Part shown: positions 1 through 7,278 of the stretch, piece by piece
Layout: every line of letters begins with the position of its first letter
Position numbering within the stretch: the stretch's first letter is position 1
NCBI RefSeq assembly: GCF_030730945.1
Contig: NZ_JAVAMS010000002.1
Coordinates: 620,001 to 684,000 of the forward strand
Direction of reading: 5' to 3'
Source of the DNA: Aurantiacibacter poecillastricola
GTDB taxonomy: Bacteria; Pseudomonadota; Alphaproteobacteria; Sphingomonadales; Sphingomonadaceae
Length of the DNA stretch: 64,000 bases
Notes under the pieces: model-generated
Database searches by the model: none
What the model was told of the DNA's origin: nothing
Seen by the model: the letters and a program-made list of their open reading frames with translations, nothing else
Translations under genes and position numbers: made by a program

Positions 1-134
1 GTGATGGCGACGACCAGCGGGCCATCCTTCGGGGCATTGTGGAGCTGGTCGCGAAATTCGGCATACATTGCTTCATTGATGCTGCCGATAAGGCGGAGTT
101 GCGGGCTGGTGAGGATCGTGTTGCGGTTGCTCAT
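1..134 (-). CDS. ClpP-like (peptidase S14 family) protein, N-terminal fragment
   Basis: Only the first 44 residues are inside the window, and the gene runs off the left edge. It opens with ATG at 134 behind a GGAAG ribosome-binding site. The N-terminus combines a short beta-strand segment (QLRLIGSIN) with a later GPLVVAIT strand. This resembles ClpP-like serine peptidases, where the segment leads into the oligomer-forming fold. The catalytic Ser, His and Asp would lie outside the window, so activity cannot be judged. It starts 35 bases after the lactate dehydrogenase gene on the same strand and could be the last gene of that operon. The family call rests on the general look of the N-terminus. 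Confidence 0.5.
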   Translation of the reverse strand, partial: MSNRNTILTSPQLRLIGSINEAMYAEFRDQLHNAPKDGPLVVAI

Positions 135-169
135 GCGCTTCCAACTGGCTCGCACCAGAGGTGTTCCTG

Positions 170-1345
170 CTAGCGGAAGCGCAAATTGTCGCGAGAGAGG
201 TCTGCAGGGGAACGCTTGCCCATCAGTTTCATGGTGCGAGCGATTTCCTGCTCGAGGATGGTGATCGCCCTTTCGACCCCGTCTTCCCCGGCGGCAGCCA
301 GGGCATAGAGATAGAGCCGTCCGCCGCTCACCGCTTTCGCCCCGAGGCTCAGCGCCTTCACGACGTGGCTGCCGCGCATGACCCCGCCGTCGAGGATAAC
401 GTCGACCCGGTCGCCCACGGCATCGACGATTTCGGCCAGCTGGTCGAAAGGCGCGCGACCGCCGTCCAGCTGCCGTCCGCCGTGGTTGGAGACCATGATG
501 GCATCCACGCCCATTTCCGCGGCGCGCTGCGCATCAGCCACCGACATGATGCCCTTGAGACAGAAGGGGCCGCCCCAATCATCGCGCAACTGCTCGGCAG
601 CTTGCCAGTTGAGGCCCGGGTCGAGCATGGAATCGAAGTAGTCCTGAATGCTGATTGCCTTGCCACTGCCTGCCTCCACGTGGGTGGAAAGGTTGGGCAA
701 GTCGAATTTCTCGCGAAAGAGGAAGTTAAGGGCCCACGCCGGGTGGGTTGCATAGCTCAGCAGGTTGGAAGGCGTGAAACGGGGAGGGGTGGTAAAGCCG
801 GTGCGCTTGCAGCGCTCCCGGTTTCCGGAAACGATGGTGTCCACCGTCAGTGTGATCGCATCGAACTTCGCCGCCTTCGCCCGTTCGACGAGCGCTGCAT
901 TGAGGCCCCGGTCCTTGTGGTAGTAGTATTGCAGCATCTTGGGGCCGGTCCAGCGCTCGCCTACCTCCTCGATACTAACGGTGGAAAGGCTGGAGATCCC
1001 GAACCACAACCCATGCCGCTCCGCCACGGCCGCGACCGCGCGTTCACCCTGCCAGTGGAAGATGCGCTGCAACGCCGTGGGGCTTAGCATCAGGGGCAAC
1101 GCGCTTTCGCGGCCCATGATCGTGGTCGAAAGATCGAGCGCCTCCGCGCCCGCCAGCACATCCGGCACCAGGTCGACATCGGCGAAAGAGGCGGTGTTCC
1201 GGTCCCTTGTAGCCTCATCGTCCGCCGCGCCATCGATATAGTTGAACACAGGGTAGGGCAGTCGCCTGCGTGCAAGATCGCGGAAATCGGCGATCTTGTG
1301 GCAATCCGACAGGCGGCGGACTGTATAGTCGGAACGGTCCTTCAC
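170..1345 (-). CDS. lldD: FMN-dependent L-lactate / alpha-hydroxy-acid dehydrogenase
   Basis: A 391-residue protein of the FMN-dependent alpha-hydroxy-acid dehydrogenase family, which oxidises L-lactate to pyruvate and usually passes electrons to the respiratory chain. It has the NYIDGAADDE segment near the N-terminus, the ITLTVDT strand, and the FMN/substrate signature SNHGGRQLDGG with catalytic His288. Length matches the family (about 380). The start is GTG at 1345, overlapping the stop of the upstream NrsF-like gene by four bases (GTGA), so the two are translationally coupled. Further in-frame codons upstream lie inside the anti-sigma gene and were not used. Coupling to an ECF sigma/anti-sigma pair suggests stress-linked expression, which is inference. 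Substrate could be another 2-hydroxy acid. Confidence 0.88.
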   Translation of the reverse strand: MKDRSDYTVRRLSDCHKIADFRDLARRRLPYPVFNYIDGAADDEATRDRNTASFADVDLVPDVLAGAEALDLSTTIMGRESALPLMLSPTALQRIFHWQGERAVAAVAERHGLWFGISSLSTVSIEEVGERWTGPKMLQYYYHKDRGLNAALVERAKAAKFDAITLTVDTIVSGNRERCKRTGFTTPPRFTPSNLLSYATHPAWALNFLFREKFDLPNLSTHVEAGSGKAISIQDYFDSMLDPGLNWQAAEQLRDDWGGPFCLKGIMSVADAQRAAEMGVDAIMVSNHGGRQLDGGRAPFDQLAEIVDAVGDRVDVILDGGVMRGSHVVKALSLGAKAVSGGRLYLYALAAAGEDGVERAITILEQEIARTMKLMGKRSPADLSRDNLRFR

Positions 1346-1968
1346 CAGCGCAGCAGTCTGGGGCCGAGGAGCCAACCCAGCGCGGCCATCGCAAGGATGG
1401 GAAGGCAATAGAATACGGTCATGTAGCCCATTCCCAACTCCGGGCAGTACGGGGAATAGGCGATCATGGCGACGCCGCCGCCGAACAGGCCGGCAGATAG
1501 CCCCGTCCGGCGCAGGTTGGTGGGCGCCAGCCAGCGCGCGGCGAAGATGGCTCCCGCAAAGCCGATGGGGCTCATTACCGCCATTGCCAGCAGGCAGGTT
1601 CGCCATGTGGCCCCGCGCACGACCGGGCCCGTCTGCAAGAACTCCAGGGCAAGGAAAGCGGCGACGAAGATGAAGGGGATGGCCATGCCGATAGTGACCG
1701 AGGCGGACGGCCGCGCAGGTCTACCCAGCACCCACAGGGCGCTCGCGCTCAAAAAAACGAGAGCGAAGGCAAAGCCCCATTTGGCTGTCAGGGGCATCAC
1801 GCCATAGCGCTCGACCGGGTCGAAAGCCCCATCAAGCGTTGCTGCTATGCCCAGCGTGCACAGCGCAAACACGCCGAGAAGGGGCGCGGCAAACCGCCAG
1901 AAGGGGCTGGCGGACGGCTCCGGCCCTTCGGCGGAGAGCCGGTCCAGGAGGAGTTCGGTGTCAGTCAT
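1342..1968 (-). CDS. nrsF: NrsF/DUF1109-type membrane anti-sigma factor
   Basis: A 208-residue inner-membrane protein with about six hydrophobic helices. It matches the DUF1109/NrsF family, whose members hold an ECF sigma factor of the SigF type inactive at the membrane. Visible family features are the short cytoplasmic N-terminus before the first helix, the YCPE segment in the second half, and the C-terminal GPRLLRW. Several cysteines are present; the family is thought to sense metal or oxidative stress through such residues. It overlaps the upstream sigma gene by eight bases and the downstream lactate dehydrogenase by four, so it is the middle of a three-gene operon. Confidence 0.82.
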   Translation of the reverse strand: MTDTELLLDRLSAEGPEPSASPFWRFAAPLLGVFALCTLGIAATLDGAFDPVERYGVMPLTAKWGFAFALVFLSASALWVLGRPARPSASVTIGMAIPFIFVAAFLALEFLQTGPVVRGATWRTCLLAMAVMSPIGFAGAIFAARWLAPTNLRRTGLSAGLFGGGVAMIAYSPYCPELGMGYMTVFYCLPILAMAALGWLLGPRLLRW

Positions 1969-2506
1969 TCAGTCGGTCTTCGTCCGCTATGTCCTTCAGG
2001 CGCAACATGCCGCGATGCACGCGCAGTTTCATGGCCGAGACGCCGACGCCGGTGCGTTCGCCCGCCTCGCGGTTGGTCAGCCCCTCGATGTGGGTCATCC
2101 GGATTGCTGCCGCCTGAGCTTCGGGAAGCTTTTCCAGCAAGGCTTCGATATCTGTCGCAGCGAAACTTTCGGAACCGATCGCCATGTCCGCGTCGGTATC
2201 CAGGTCCACGATATTGCGCCCGCGCTTTCGCCAGTGGTCGATCAGCTTGTAGTTCGCGATGGCGAACATCCAGGGCGCAACCGGCCGACCGGGGTCGAGC
2301 GTATGACGCTTTTCGTGAATGGCGATCAGGCTTTCCTGCACGAGATCCTCCAGTTCGCTATCAGCGCCCATCTTGCGGGATAGCCGGGCGCGTATGCGCT
2401 GTGCAGCTTCGGCGAGAAACCGCCGGTACGCCGCCGAATTTCCGCCGCGTGCTGCTGCCATCAGCCGGTCGAGCGGATCGCCGAGAGTATTCGCCTGCTG
2501 GTCCAT
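1961..2506 (-). CDS. sigF: ECF sigma factor, SigF-like partner of NrsF
   Basis: A 181-residue extracytoplasmic-function sigma factor. Region 2 covers roughly residues 25-95, with the core-binding and -10 recognition segment around LEDLVQESLIAIHEKR and FAIANYKLIDHWRKRG. Region 4 covers about 120-175, with helix-turn-helix TNREAGERTGVGVSAMKLRVHRG. The gene next door encodes its likely membrane anti-sigma factor. ATG at 2506 follows a GGAAGGGA ribosome-binding site, but a SigF-like promoter read from 2531 to 2506 runs into that codon, so a transcript from it would start inside the gene. The next in-frame ATG, codon 16 at 2461, would remove only residues before region 2. Confidence 0.87.
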   Translation of the reverse strand: MDQQANTLGDPLDRLMAAARGGNSAAYRRFLAEAAQRIRARLSRKMGADSELEDLVQESLIAIHEKRHTLDPGRPVAPWMFAIANYKLIDHWRKRGRNIVDLDTDADMAIGSESFAATDIEALLEKLPEAQAAAIRMTHIEGLTNREAGERTGVGVSAMKLRVHRGMLRLKDIADEDRLND

Positions 2507-2531
2507 TCGTCCCTTCCGGAGCGGAGGTTAC
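2506..2531 (-). promoter_or_regulatory. Candidate autoregulated ECF (SigF-type) promoter
   Basis: On the minus strand GTAACC (2531-2526) is followed by exactly 16 bases and CGAA (2509-2506). As I recall, this is the arrangement reported for Caulobacter SigF promoters, and ECF operons are commonly autoregulated. The final A of the -10 is the A of the annotated sigma ATG, which conflicts with either the promoter or the start codon. Confidence 0.5.
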
Positions 2532-2608
2532 ACAAAATTTTCCCGGCGCCCAGCCTCGATCCGCGAGGGGTAACTCGGCTCGCGCAGCTTGCATTCATCG
2601 GCAATTCA

Positions 2609-2643
2609 GATTACAGGCGTAATCGTAGTGCTTACAAACGTAG
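2609..2643 (+). promoter_or_regulatory. Two tandem dyads upstream of blaI (probable autoregulatory operators)
   Basis: Site 1 is GATTAC-AGGC-GTAATC at 2609-2624, with perfect six-base inverted arms. Site 2 is TTAC-AAAC-GTAG at 2632-2643, the same pattern with one mismatch. They lie 18-52 bases before the blaI start. BlaI/MecI repressors bind dyads with a TACA..TGTA-like core, so these are the natural operators of the downstream repressor. Confidence 0.6.
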
Positions 2644-2660
2644 TCGTCAGGGAGGACGGC

Positions 2661-3068
2661 ATGACCCGCCATAGCCACACAGGCAAGAGCGAAACAGACA
2701 GCGCCGAGCGTATCAGCGAGGCCGAACACGCCGTGATGGAGGCGCTGTGGACGCGTTCTCCCCAAACCGCGGCAGAGGTCTGCAAGACCGTGTGCAAGCA
2801 GCGGGGCTGGTCCATGCCGACGGTGAAGACGTTGCTCTCGCGTCTCGTGCAAAAGGGTGCGCTTGAAACCCAGCCCGATGGTCGCCGCTATCTCTATTCT
2901 CCCCTGATCGCCCGCTCTTCCTATGTGGGCACGGAGTCCAAGAGGCTTGTCGAGCGCCTTTTCGGAGGCCGCGCCGCGCCGCTGTTCGCACATCTTGCCG
3001 AGAGCGAGGCCCTTAGCGAAGATGACATCGCCGAGATCGAGCGGCTCTTGCAGGAGATGCGGAAATGA
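2661..3068 (+). CDS. blaI: BlaI/MecI/CopY family transcriptional repressor
   Basis: A 135-residue winged-helix repressor. The DNA-binding domain covers about residues 17-90 (SEAEHAVMEALW, then a recognition helix in MPTVKTLLSRLVQKGAL and a wing around GRRYLYSPL). The C-terminal half is the dimerisation and cleavage region. The start is ATG at 2661 because AGGGAGG (2649-2655) sits at ideal distance; an earlier in-frame ATG at 2589 would put the operators inside the coding region. The gene overlaps the downstream M56 peptidase by four bases (ATGA). In characterised pairs the peptidase triggers cleavage of the repressor. The inducing signal here is unknown and need not be a beta-lactam. Confidence 0.9.
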   Translation: MTRHSHTGKSETDSAERISEAEHAVMEALWTRSPQTAAEVCKTVCKQRGWSMPTVKTLLSRLVQKGALETQPDGRRYLYSPLIARSSYVGTESKRLVERLFGGRAAPLFAHLAESEALSEDDIAEIERLLQEMRK

Positions 3069-4891
3069 CCGGGCTTGCACAAACGGGCTGGACGGCCTGG
3101 ATGATCGACACCTTCGTCTATACCGGCCTGCTCGTCGCGCTGGTGCTCTTGCTGCGGCGCCCGGTGTCGCGCTGGTGCGGTCCGCAAGTGGCCTATGCGC
3201 TGTGGGCGCTGCCGTTCCTGCGTTTCATCATGCCGCCCATCGTGCTGCCCGCCTGGATGGCGCCCGAGCCCGAAGTCGCGGCCGCGAGCGGTGCGGAGCC
3301 GCTGATGGTCCTCATCTCCGATCCCGCGCCCGCGTCCGCAGCGCAGGCTGCCACGCCCGCCGTAGGCTTTGCCGCCGGTGACCTGTTGTGGCCTCTCTGG
3401 ATCGGCGGGGCGCTGATCTTCCTCGGCTGGCGTGTGCGCAATTACATCCAGATGCGCCGCGACCTGCTCGAAAAGGCCATCCCGGTAGGCGAGGCTGGCA
3501 AGGTGCGGCTGGTGGAAACGCCCGCCGTTACCGGGCCCGTCGCCTTCGGCATTGCCGACAAGGTGGTGGCGCTGCCGCCTGCCTTCATGGCGCATTATGA
3601 CATAAAGGCCCGCGATCTGGCCATTGCGCACGAGCTTGCGCACCATCGCGGCTACGATCTCGTCGCCAATATCGCGGCTCAGCCGCTATTGGCCTTGCAC
3701 TGGTTCAATCCGCTCGCCTGGTGGGGCTGGCGAGCGATGCGACGGGACCAGGAGGCGGCGTGCGATGCGCGCGTCGTCGCTGGCCGCGCGCAGTCTGAAC
3801 GAGCGGCCTATGCAGAGGTTATCGCCGGTTTCGCGACCGGGGACGACCTCGCTCTGGCAGCCCCGATGGCTTGTCCGGTGCTTGGCGAGAAATCGATCAT
3901 CCACCGTTTGAGGAGCCTCACAATGTCCGAAGTCTCGACCGGCCGCCGCCGGCTTGGCATCGCCGCCATCACCACCACCGCGCTGGCCCTGCCGCTGACC
4001 GCGTCCATTACCTATGCCCGCGGCGAGATGCCGTCGCCACCGGATGCGCCGCTGCCGCCCGAGGCTCCGCTCGCGCCCGAGCCGCCAATGCCGCCCGAAG
4101 CCCCTTACGTCGATGACGAGGACATGCATGTCCTGGAACATTTCGACGAAGAAACCGGCGAGCGACGCGTGATCCGCTACCAATCCAGCGACGGCTGGTC
4201 GCCCGAGACCGAAGCCGAGGTCGAGGCTTATGTGGAGCAGATCGAGCTGCAGATGGAGGATCGCGAGCAGGAGATCGAGGCCATCGTCGAGCGGGCGCAC
4301 GACCAGGCCGAGCGTGCCGTCGCCATGAGCGAGCGGGCCCGCGAACGCGCTGAGCATGCCCGCGAACGCGCTGCTCACGCTCGCGAACGTGCTGCTCACA
4401 ACCGCGCCTTGGCGGCGCGAGCTCCACAAGTGGAACTGAGTTGCGACGGCGTGGGAGCGAGCGGGATCGTCTCGCGCGAGCTTTCCGACGGTCGAACCGC
4501 CATGGTGATCTGTGAGGAAGCTATCAGCCAGAGCGCAAGGCTGGGCATGGAAGGCGCCATCGTCGGTATGCGCGCAGCCATGCAGCAGATTGCAAGCAAT
4601 CCCAGGATTCCGCGCGCCGAGCGTGAAGAGGCGATCCGTGAACTGGAAGCCGCGATCGAGGAAGTTCGGCGCGAGAGCCGGGCGATGGGTCGTACGCAGG
4701 CGAGTGCAAGTTCCAGTGCGGAAGCGATTGCCATAAGCTGGCGCGGTCGCATGGTATCACCGGTGCAGGTTGCACCGCCAACTCCCCCGCAGCCGCCGGC
4801 GGTGCATATCTCGGCTAATTTCGCGCCAACCGTTGTGAGGCCGGATGCCGAATGCGAGGATAACACCCGCCGTAGCGCGCTGCTTGCCTGA
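3065..4891 (+). CDS. M56-family (BlaR1-like) membrane metallopeptidase with coiled-coil tail
   Basis: A 608-residue protein. The N-terminal 300 residues are a BlaR1/MecR1-type peptidase: membrane helices near residues 13-30, 45-60 and 105-125, then zinc motif HELAH at 189-193 and an EAACDARV segment holding the likely third ligand. A further hydrophobic segment lies near 300-318. In place of the penicillin-binding sensor domain of BlaR1 there is a Pro-rich stretch (about 320-345), then a long charged Ala/Glu/Arg helix with heptad repeats of the RAEHARE/RAAHARE type (about 380-455, DNA 4327-4400), then a helical C-terminal region. It probably signals to the coupled BlaI repressor, but from a non-beta-lactam cue. 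Confidence 0.83.
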   Translation: MTGLAQTGWTAWMIDTFVYTGLLVALVLLLRRPVSRWCGPQVAYALWALPFLRFIMPPIVLPAWMAPEPEVAAASGAEPLMVLISDPAPASAAQAATPAVGFAAGDLLWPLWIGGALIFLGWRVRNYIQMRRDLLEKAIPVGEAGKVRLVETPAVTGPVAFGIADKVVALPPAFMAHYDIKARDLAIAHELAHHRGYDLVANIAAQPLLALHWFNPLAWWGWRAMRRDQEAACDARVVAGRAQSERAAYAEVIAGFATGDDLALAAPMACPVLGEKSIIHRLRSLTMSEVSTGRRRLGIAAITTTALALPLTASITYARGEMPSPPDAPLPPEAPLAPEPPMPPEAPYVDDEDMHVLEHFDEETGERRVIRYQSSDGWSPETEAEVEAYVEQIELQMEDREQEIEAIVERAHDQAERAVAMSERARERAEHARERAAHARERAAHNRALAARAPQVELSCDGVGASGIVSRELSDGRTAMVICEEAISQSARLGMEGAIVGMRAAMQQIASNPRIPRAEREEAIRELEAAIEEVRRESRAMGRTQASASSSAEAIAISWRGRMVSPVQVAPPTPPQPPAVHISANFAPTVVRPDAECEDNTRRSALLA

Positions 4892-5503
4892 TCAGTCGAC
4901 TTCCTGAACGACGGGACGCGATACGAAACGCGTCCCGTCCTCGGCTGTCACGACCTGCGGCTCTGCCTCCTCCTGCGGAGGTGTCGGCTGGCCATCCTGG
5001 AGTGCAGTGTACATCTCTTCGGGCATGGGCCGCGCCGGATACGGGCAATCCCGCGCTTCGCCGAGACCTTTCAGATAGGCACGGCGCATAAGGCCCGCGG
5101 CAATCGCCTGGCGAAACTCGTATTCATGCTCGTTCGCGCCCGAAATCTCGCGAATGATGCCTCGAAAAGGTATGAACATGCCGATAGCGCTCTGCGCGAC
5201 GCCGGTGACCGTCAGGCGCCGCTCGTCGGGGGCCTCGGTATCGATATCGTCGCCCAGCACGGCATCGAGGTCCGCAATGCCCTTGCGAATGTTCCGGCAG
5301 GTCTCCAAGCCTTCGTTGGCGTAGGGGTTTTCCTCCGCCCATAGCAGGATGGGCGGGATCGGGTCGCGCGCGAGGTTGAGATCCGACAGCGGCGTCATCG
5401 CCACATCCCGCATGTCGACGCTCTCATCCGTCACATCGTCTTGCGCGGCAGCGGGAGCGGCGAAGGCCATCAGCGGCATGGCAGCCATGAAGAATCGTTT
5501 CAT
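4892..5503 (-). CDS. Secreted/periplasmic protein of unknown function
   Basis: A 203-residue protein with a clear signal peptide (MKRFFMAAMPLMAFAAPAAA, cut before QDD). The mature part is acidic, with no motif I recognise. It has an LETCRNIRKGIADLDAVLGDD segment containing one cysteine, a second cysteine in RDCPYPARPMPEEM, and a Pro/Gln/Glu-rich tail. The start is the ATG at 5503 because it begins the signal sequence. It sits one base after the stop of the YpfJ-like metallopeptidase gene on the same strand, so the two are almost certainly co-transcribed. It converges tail to tail with the M56 peptidase gene with no gap. It may be a partner of the metallopeptidase, which is inference from position only. 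Confidence 0.7.
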   Translation of the reverse strand: MKRFFMAAMPLMAFAAPAAAQDDVTDESVDMRDVAMTPLSDLNLARDPIPPILLWAEENPYANEGLETCRNIRKGIADLDAVLGDDIDTEAPDERRLTVTGVAQSAIGMFIPFRGIIREISGANEHEYEFRQAIAAGLMRRAYLKGLGEARDCPYPARPMPEEMYTALQDGQPTPPQEEAEPQVVTAEDGTRFVSRPVVQEVD

Positions 5504-5504
5504 A

Positions 5505-6365
5505 TCAGACAGACAGATACGCCGAATCGCAGCGGTCGTCACTAGCCGTTTGCATCCCCAGGCGAAGCGCTTCCATGCGCTGCCGGCTGGTGCCGTGGGT
5601 GAAGCTTTCCGAGCTGACCCGACCGCCTGTCAGCGTATCGTCACCGATCGCGGCAGCCGCGTTCATGCCTTCCTCGAAGTCGCCCGGTTCGATAAGGTTG
5701 CGGTTGCGGCCTGCCCACACGCCTGCATAGCAATCGGCGTGCAGTTCCATCCGCACCGACAGCTCGTTCTGCATGCGCGGATTCTGCGATTGCGCGCTGC
5801 GAATCTGGTCGGAAATGCCGGTGAGGGTCTGTACATGGTGGGCATATTCGTGGGCGACCACGTAAAGCCGTGCGAAGTCGCCACCATCGCCCGCCATCTG
5901 TGCCAGCTGGTCGTAGAACGAGACGTCGATATACATCGTCTCGTCCGCCGGGCAGTAGAACGGACCCATGCCGACAGAGCCGGTGCCGCAGCCGGTGTTG
6001 AACCTTTGCGCGGTGGCAAAGCGCAGGGTGGGCTGGCGATACATGTCGGAGAGGCCTGCTTCCTCGAACCGCGCCTGCCAGGTCTGGTTCAGCGAGGCGA
6101 GCGCGTTGCAGCTCTCCCGCGCATATTCGTTGGAGTTGCAGATCGCCGTCTCGTCCTCGCCCGCCGGCGGGGCGGACTGGGTCCGGCCCTGCTGCATGCC
6201 CTCGATCGTTCCCGCGGTTTGCATGGGGTCGAGACCGAACACGAAATATCCGATCGCCGCCAGGATGATCGTGCCGCAGCCCAGACCCCCGGCCTTGCCC
6301 ACCCGGCCAGAGCCGCCGGTGGTGCCGACATTGATCTTGCTTGTATCGAATGGATTGAGTTTCAC
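5505..6365 (-). CDS. Neutral zinc metallopeptidase, YpfJ family
   Basis: A 286-residue protein of the YpfJ-like zinc metallopeptidase family. A short cytoplasmic N-terminus (MKLNPFDTSKINVG) is followed by a single membrane anchor (about residues 28-46) and a periplasmic domain. The zinc motif is HEYAHH starting at His172, in VVAHEYAHHVQTLTG. A downstream ELHADCYAGVWA segment supplies the probable third ligand, and a CGTGSVGMGPFYCPAD cysteine pair precedes the motif. The start codon is GTG at 6365 with GAGGGG upstream. Physiological substrate is not known for the family. The next gene, one base downstream, encodes a small secreted protein. Confidence 0.87.
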   Translation of the reverse strand: MKLNPFDTSKINVGTTGGSGRVGKAGGLGCGTIILAAIGYFVFGLDPMQTAGTIEGMQQGRTQSAPPAGEDETAICNSNEYARESCNALASLNQTWQARFEEAGLSDMYRQPTLRFATAQRFNTGCGTGSVGMGPFYCPADETMYIDVSFYDQLAQMAGDGGDFARLYVVAHEYAHHVQTLTGISDQIRSAQSQNPRMQNELSVRMELHADCYAGVWAGRNRNLIEPGDFEEGMNAAAAIGDDTLTGGRVSSESFTHGTSRQRMEALRLGMQTASDDRCDSAYLSV

Positions 6366-6457
6366 CTGCGCCCCCTCAAGAATTTTTCCAGACAGGCTGG
6401 ACCATAGCCGCCATGCGGTTAGGACCCTAGCGGCATATAAACCCTACGGAGTCTCTC

Positions 6458-7213
6458 ATGTTCCTCGAAGGAAAACGCGCCCTTGTCACCGGATCGACCT
6501 CGGGCATCGGATTGGCAATCGCTCGCGCCCTCAATGCCGAAGGGGCCGAAATCGTGCTGAACGGTTTCGGCGACGAAGGCGAAATCGCGAAGCTGTGCGA
6601 GGAAATGGACGCGCGCCATATCAATACCGACCTCACCACAGTGGAAGGGGCCGAGGAACTGCTATCCGAGGCGGGCGGGGTGGACGTGCTGGTGAACAAT
6701 GCCGGCATGCAGCATGTTGCGCCGATAGAGGAATTCCCGGTGGAGAAGTGGAACGCCATCATCGCATTGAACCTCTCCAGCGCGTTCCACACCGCGCGCC
6801 TCGCCGTACCGCATATGAAGAAGGCGGGCTGGGGCCGCATCATTAATACCGCCAGCGCGCACTCGCTCACGGCCAGCCCCTACAAGGCCGCCTATGTCGC
6901 GGCGAAGCACGGGATTGCGGGCCTTACCAAGACGCTGGCGCTGGAACTGGCGGAGCACAACATCACCGCCAATTGCATCAGCCCCGCCTATGTCTGGACG
7001 CCGCTGGTGGAAAGCCAGATCCCCGATACGATGAAGGCCCGGAACATGAGCCGCGAGGAAGTGATGAACGACGTCCTCCTCGCGCGGCAGCCGACCAAGA
7101 AGTTCGTACAGGTGGAAGAGGTCGCGGCGCTGGCCGTATTCCTGTGCCGCGACGTGGCGCAGAACATCACCGGCTCCAATTACGAGATCGACGGCGGCTG
7201 GACCGCGCAATAG
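6458..7213 (+). CDS. bdhA: D-3-hydroxybutyrate dehydrogenase
   Basis: A 251-residue short-chain dehydrogenase that interconverts 3-hydroxybutyrate and acetoacetate with NAD, linking polyhydroxybutyrate or ketone-body turnover to acetyl-CoA. Residues 10-18 carry the cofactor motif TGSTSGIG, NNAG follows near 83, and the catalytic set is Ser in NTASAHS with YVAAK. The family-typical MQHVAP and QPTKKFVQVEEVA segments distinguish BdhA from other SDRs. Length is as usual (about 255-260). GGAG lies eight bases before the ATG. It stands alone, 66 bases before ku. Confidence 0.9.
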   Translation: MFLEGKRALVTGSTSGIGLAIARALNAEGAEIVLNGFGDEGEIAKLCEEMDARHINTDLTTVEGAEELLSEAGGVDVLVNNAGMQHVAPIEEFPVEKWNAIIALNLSSAFHTARLAVPHMKKAGWGRIINTASAHSLTASPYKAAYVAAKHGIAGLTKTLALELAEHNITANCISPAYVWTPLVESQIPDTMKARNMSREEVMNDVLLARQPTKKFVQVEEVAALAVFLCRDVAQNITGSNYEIDGGWTAQ

Positions 7214-7278
7214 GGACTGCGTCTGCTGAAACCATTGCCCGTGCCAAACGCTTTATTGCCTGACGAAGGGAGCAGGCA

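Noticed and set aside
2661..4891. Reading the BlaI/M56 pair as a beta-lactam resistance locus
   Set aside because: The sensor domain is absent and no beta-lactamase gene is adjacent; the class C-like hydrolase at 24.7 kb is distant and more like an esterase.
7214..7278. EcfG-like promoter before ku (GAAAC-N16-CGCT)
   Set aside because: Both elements have one mismatch, so chance is a fair explanation.
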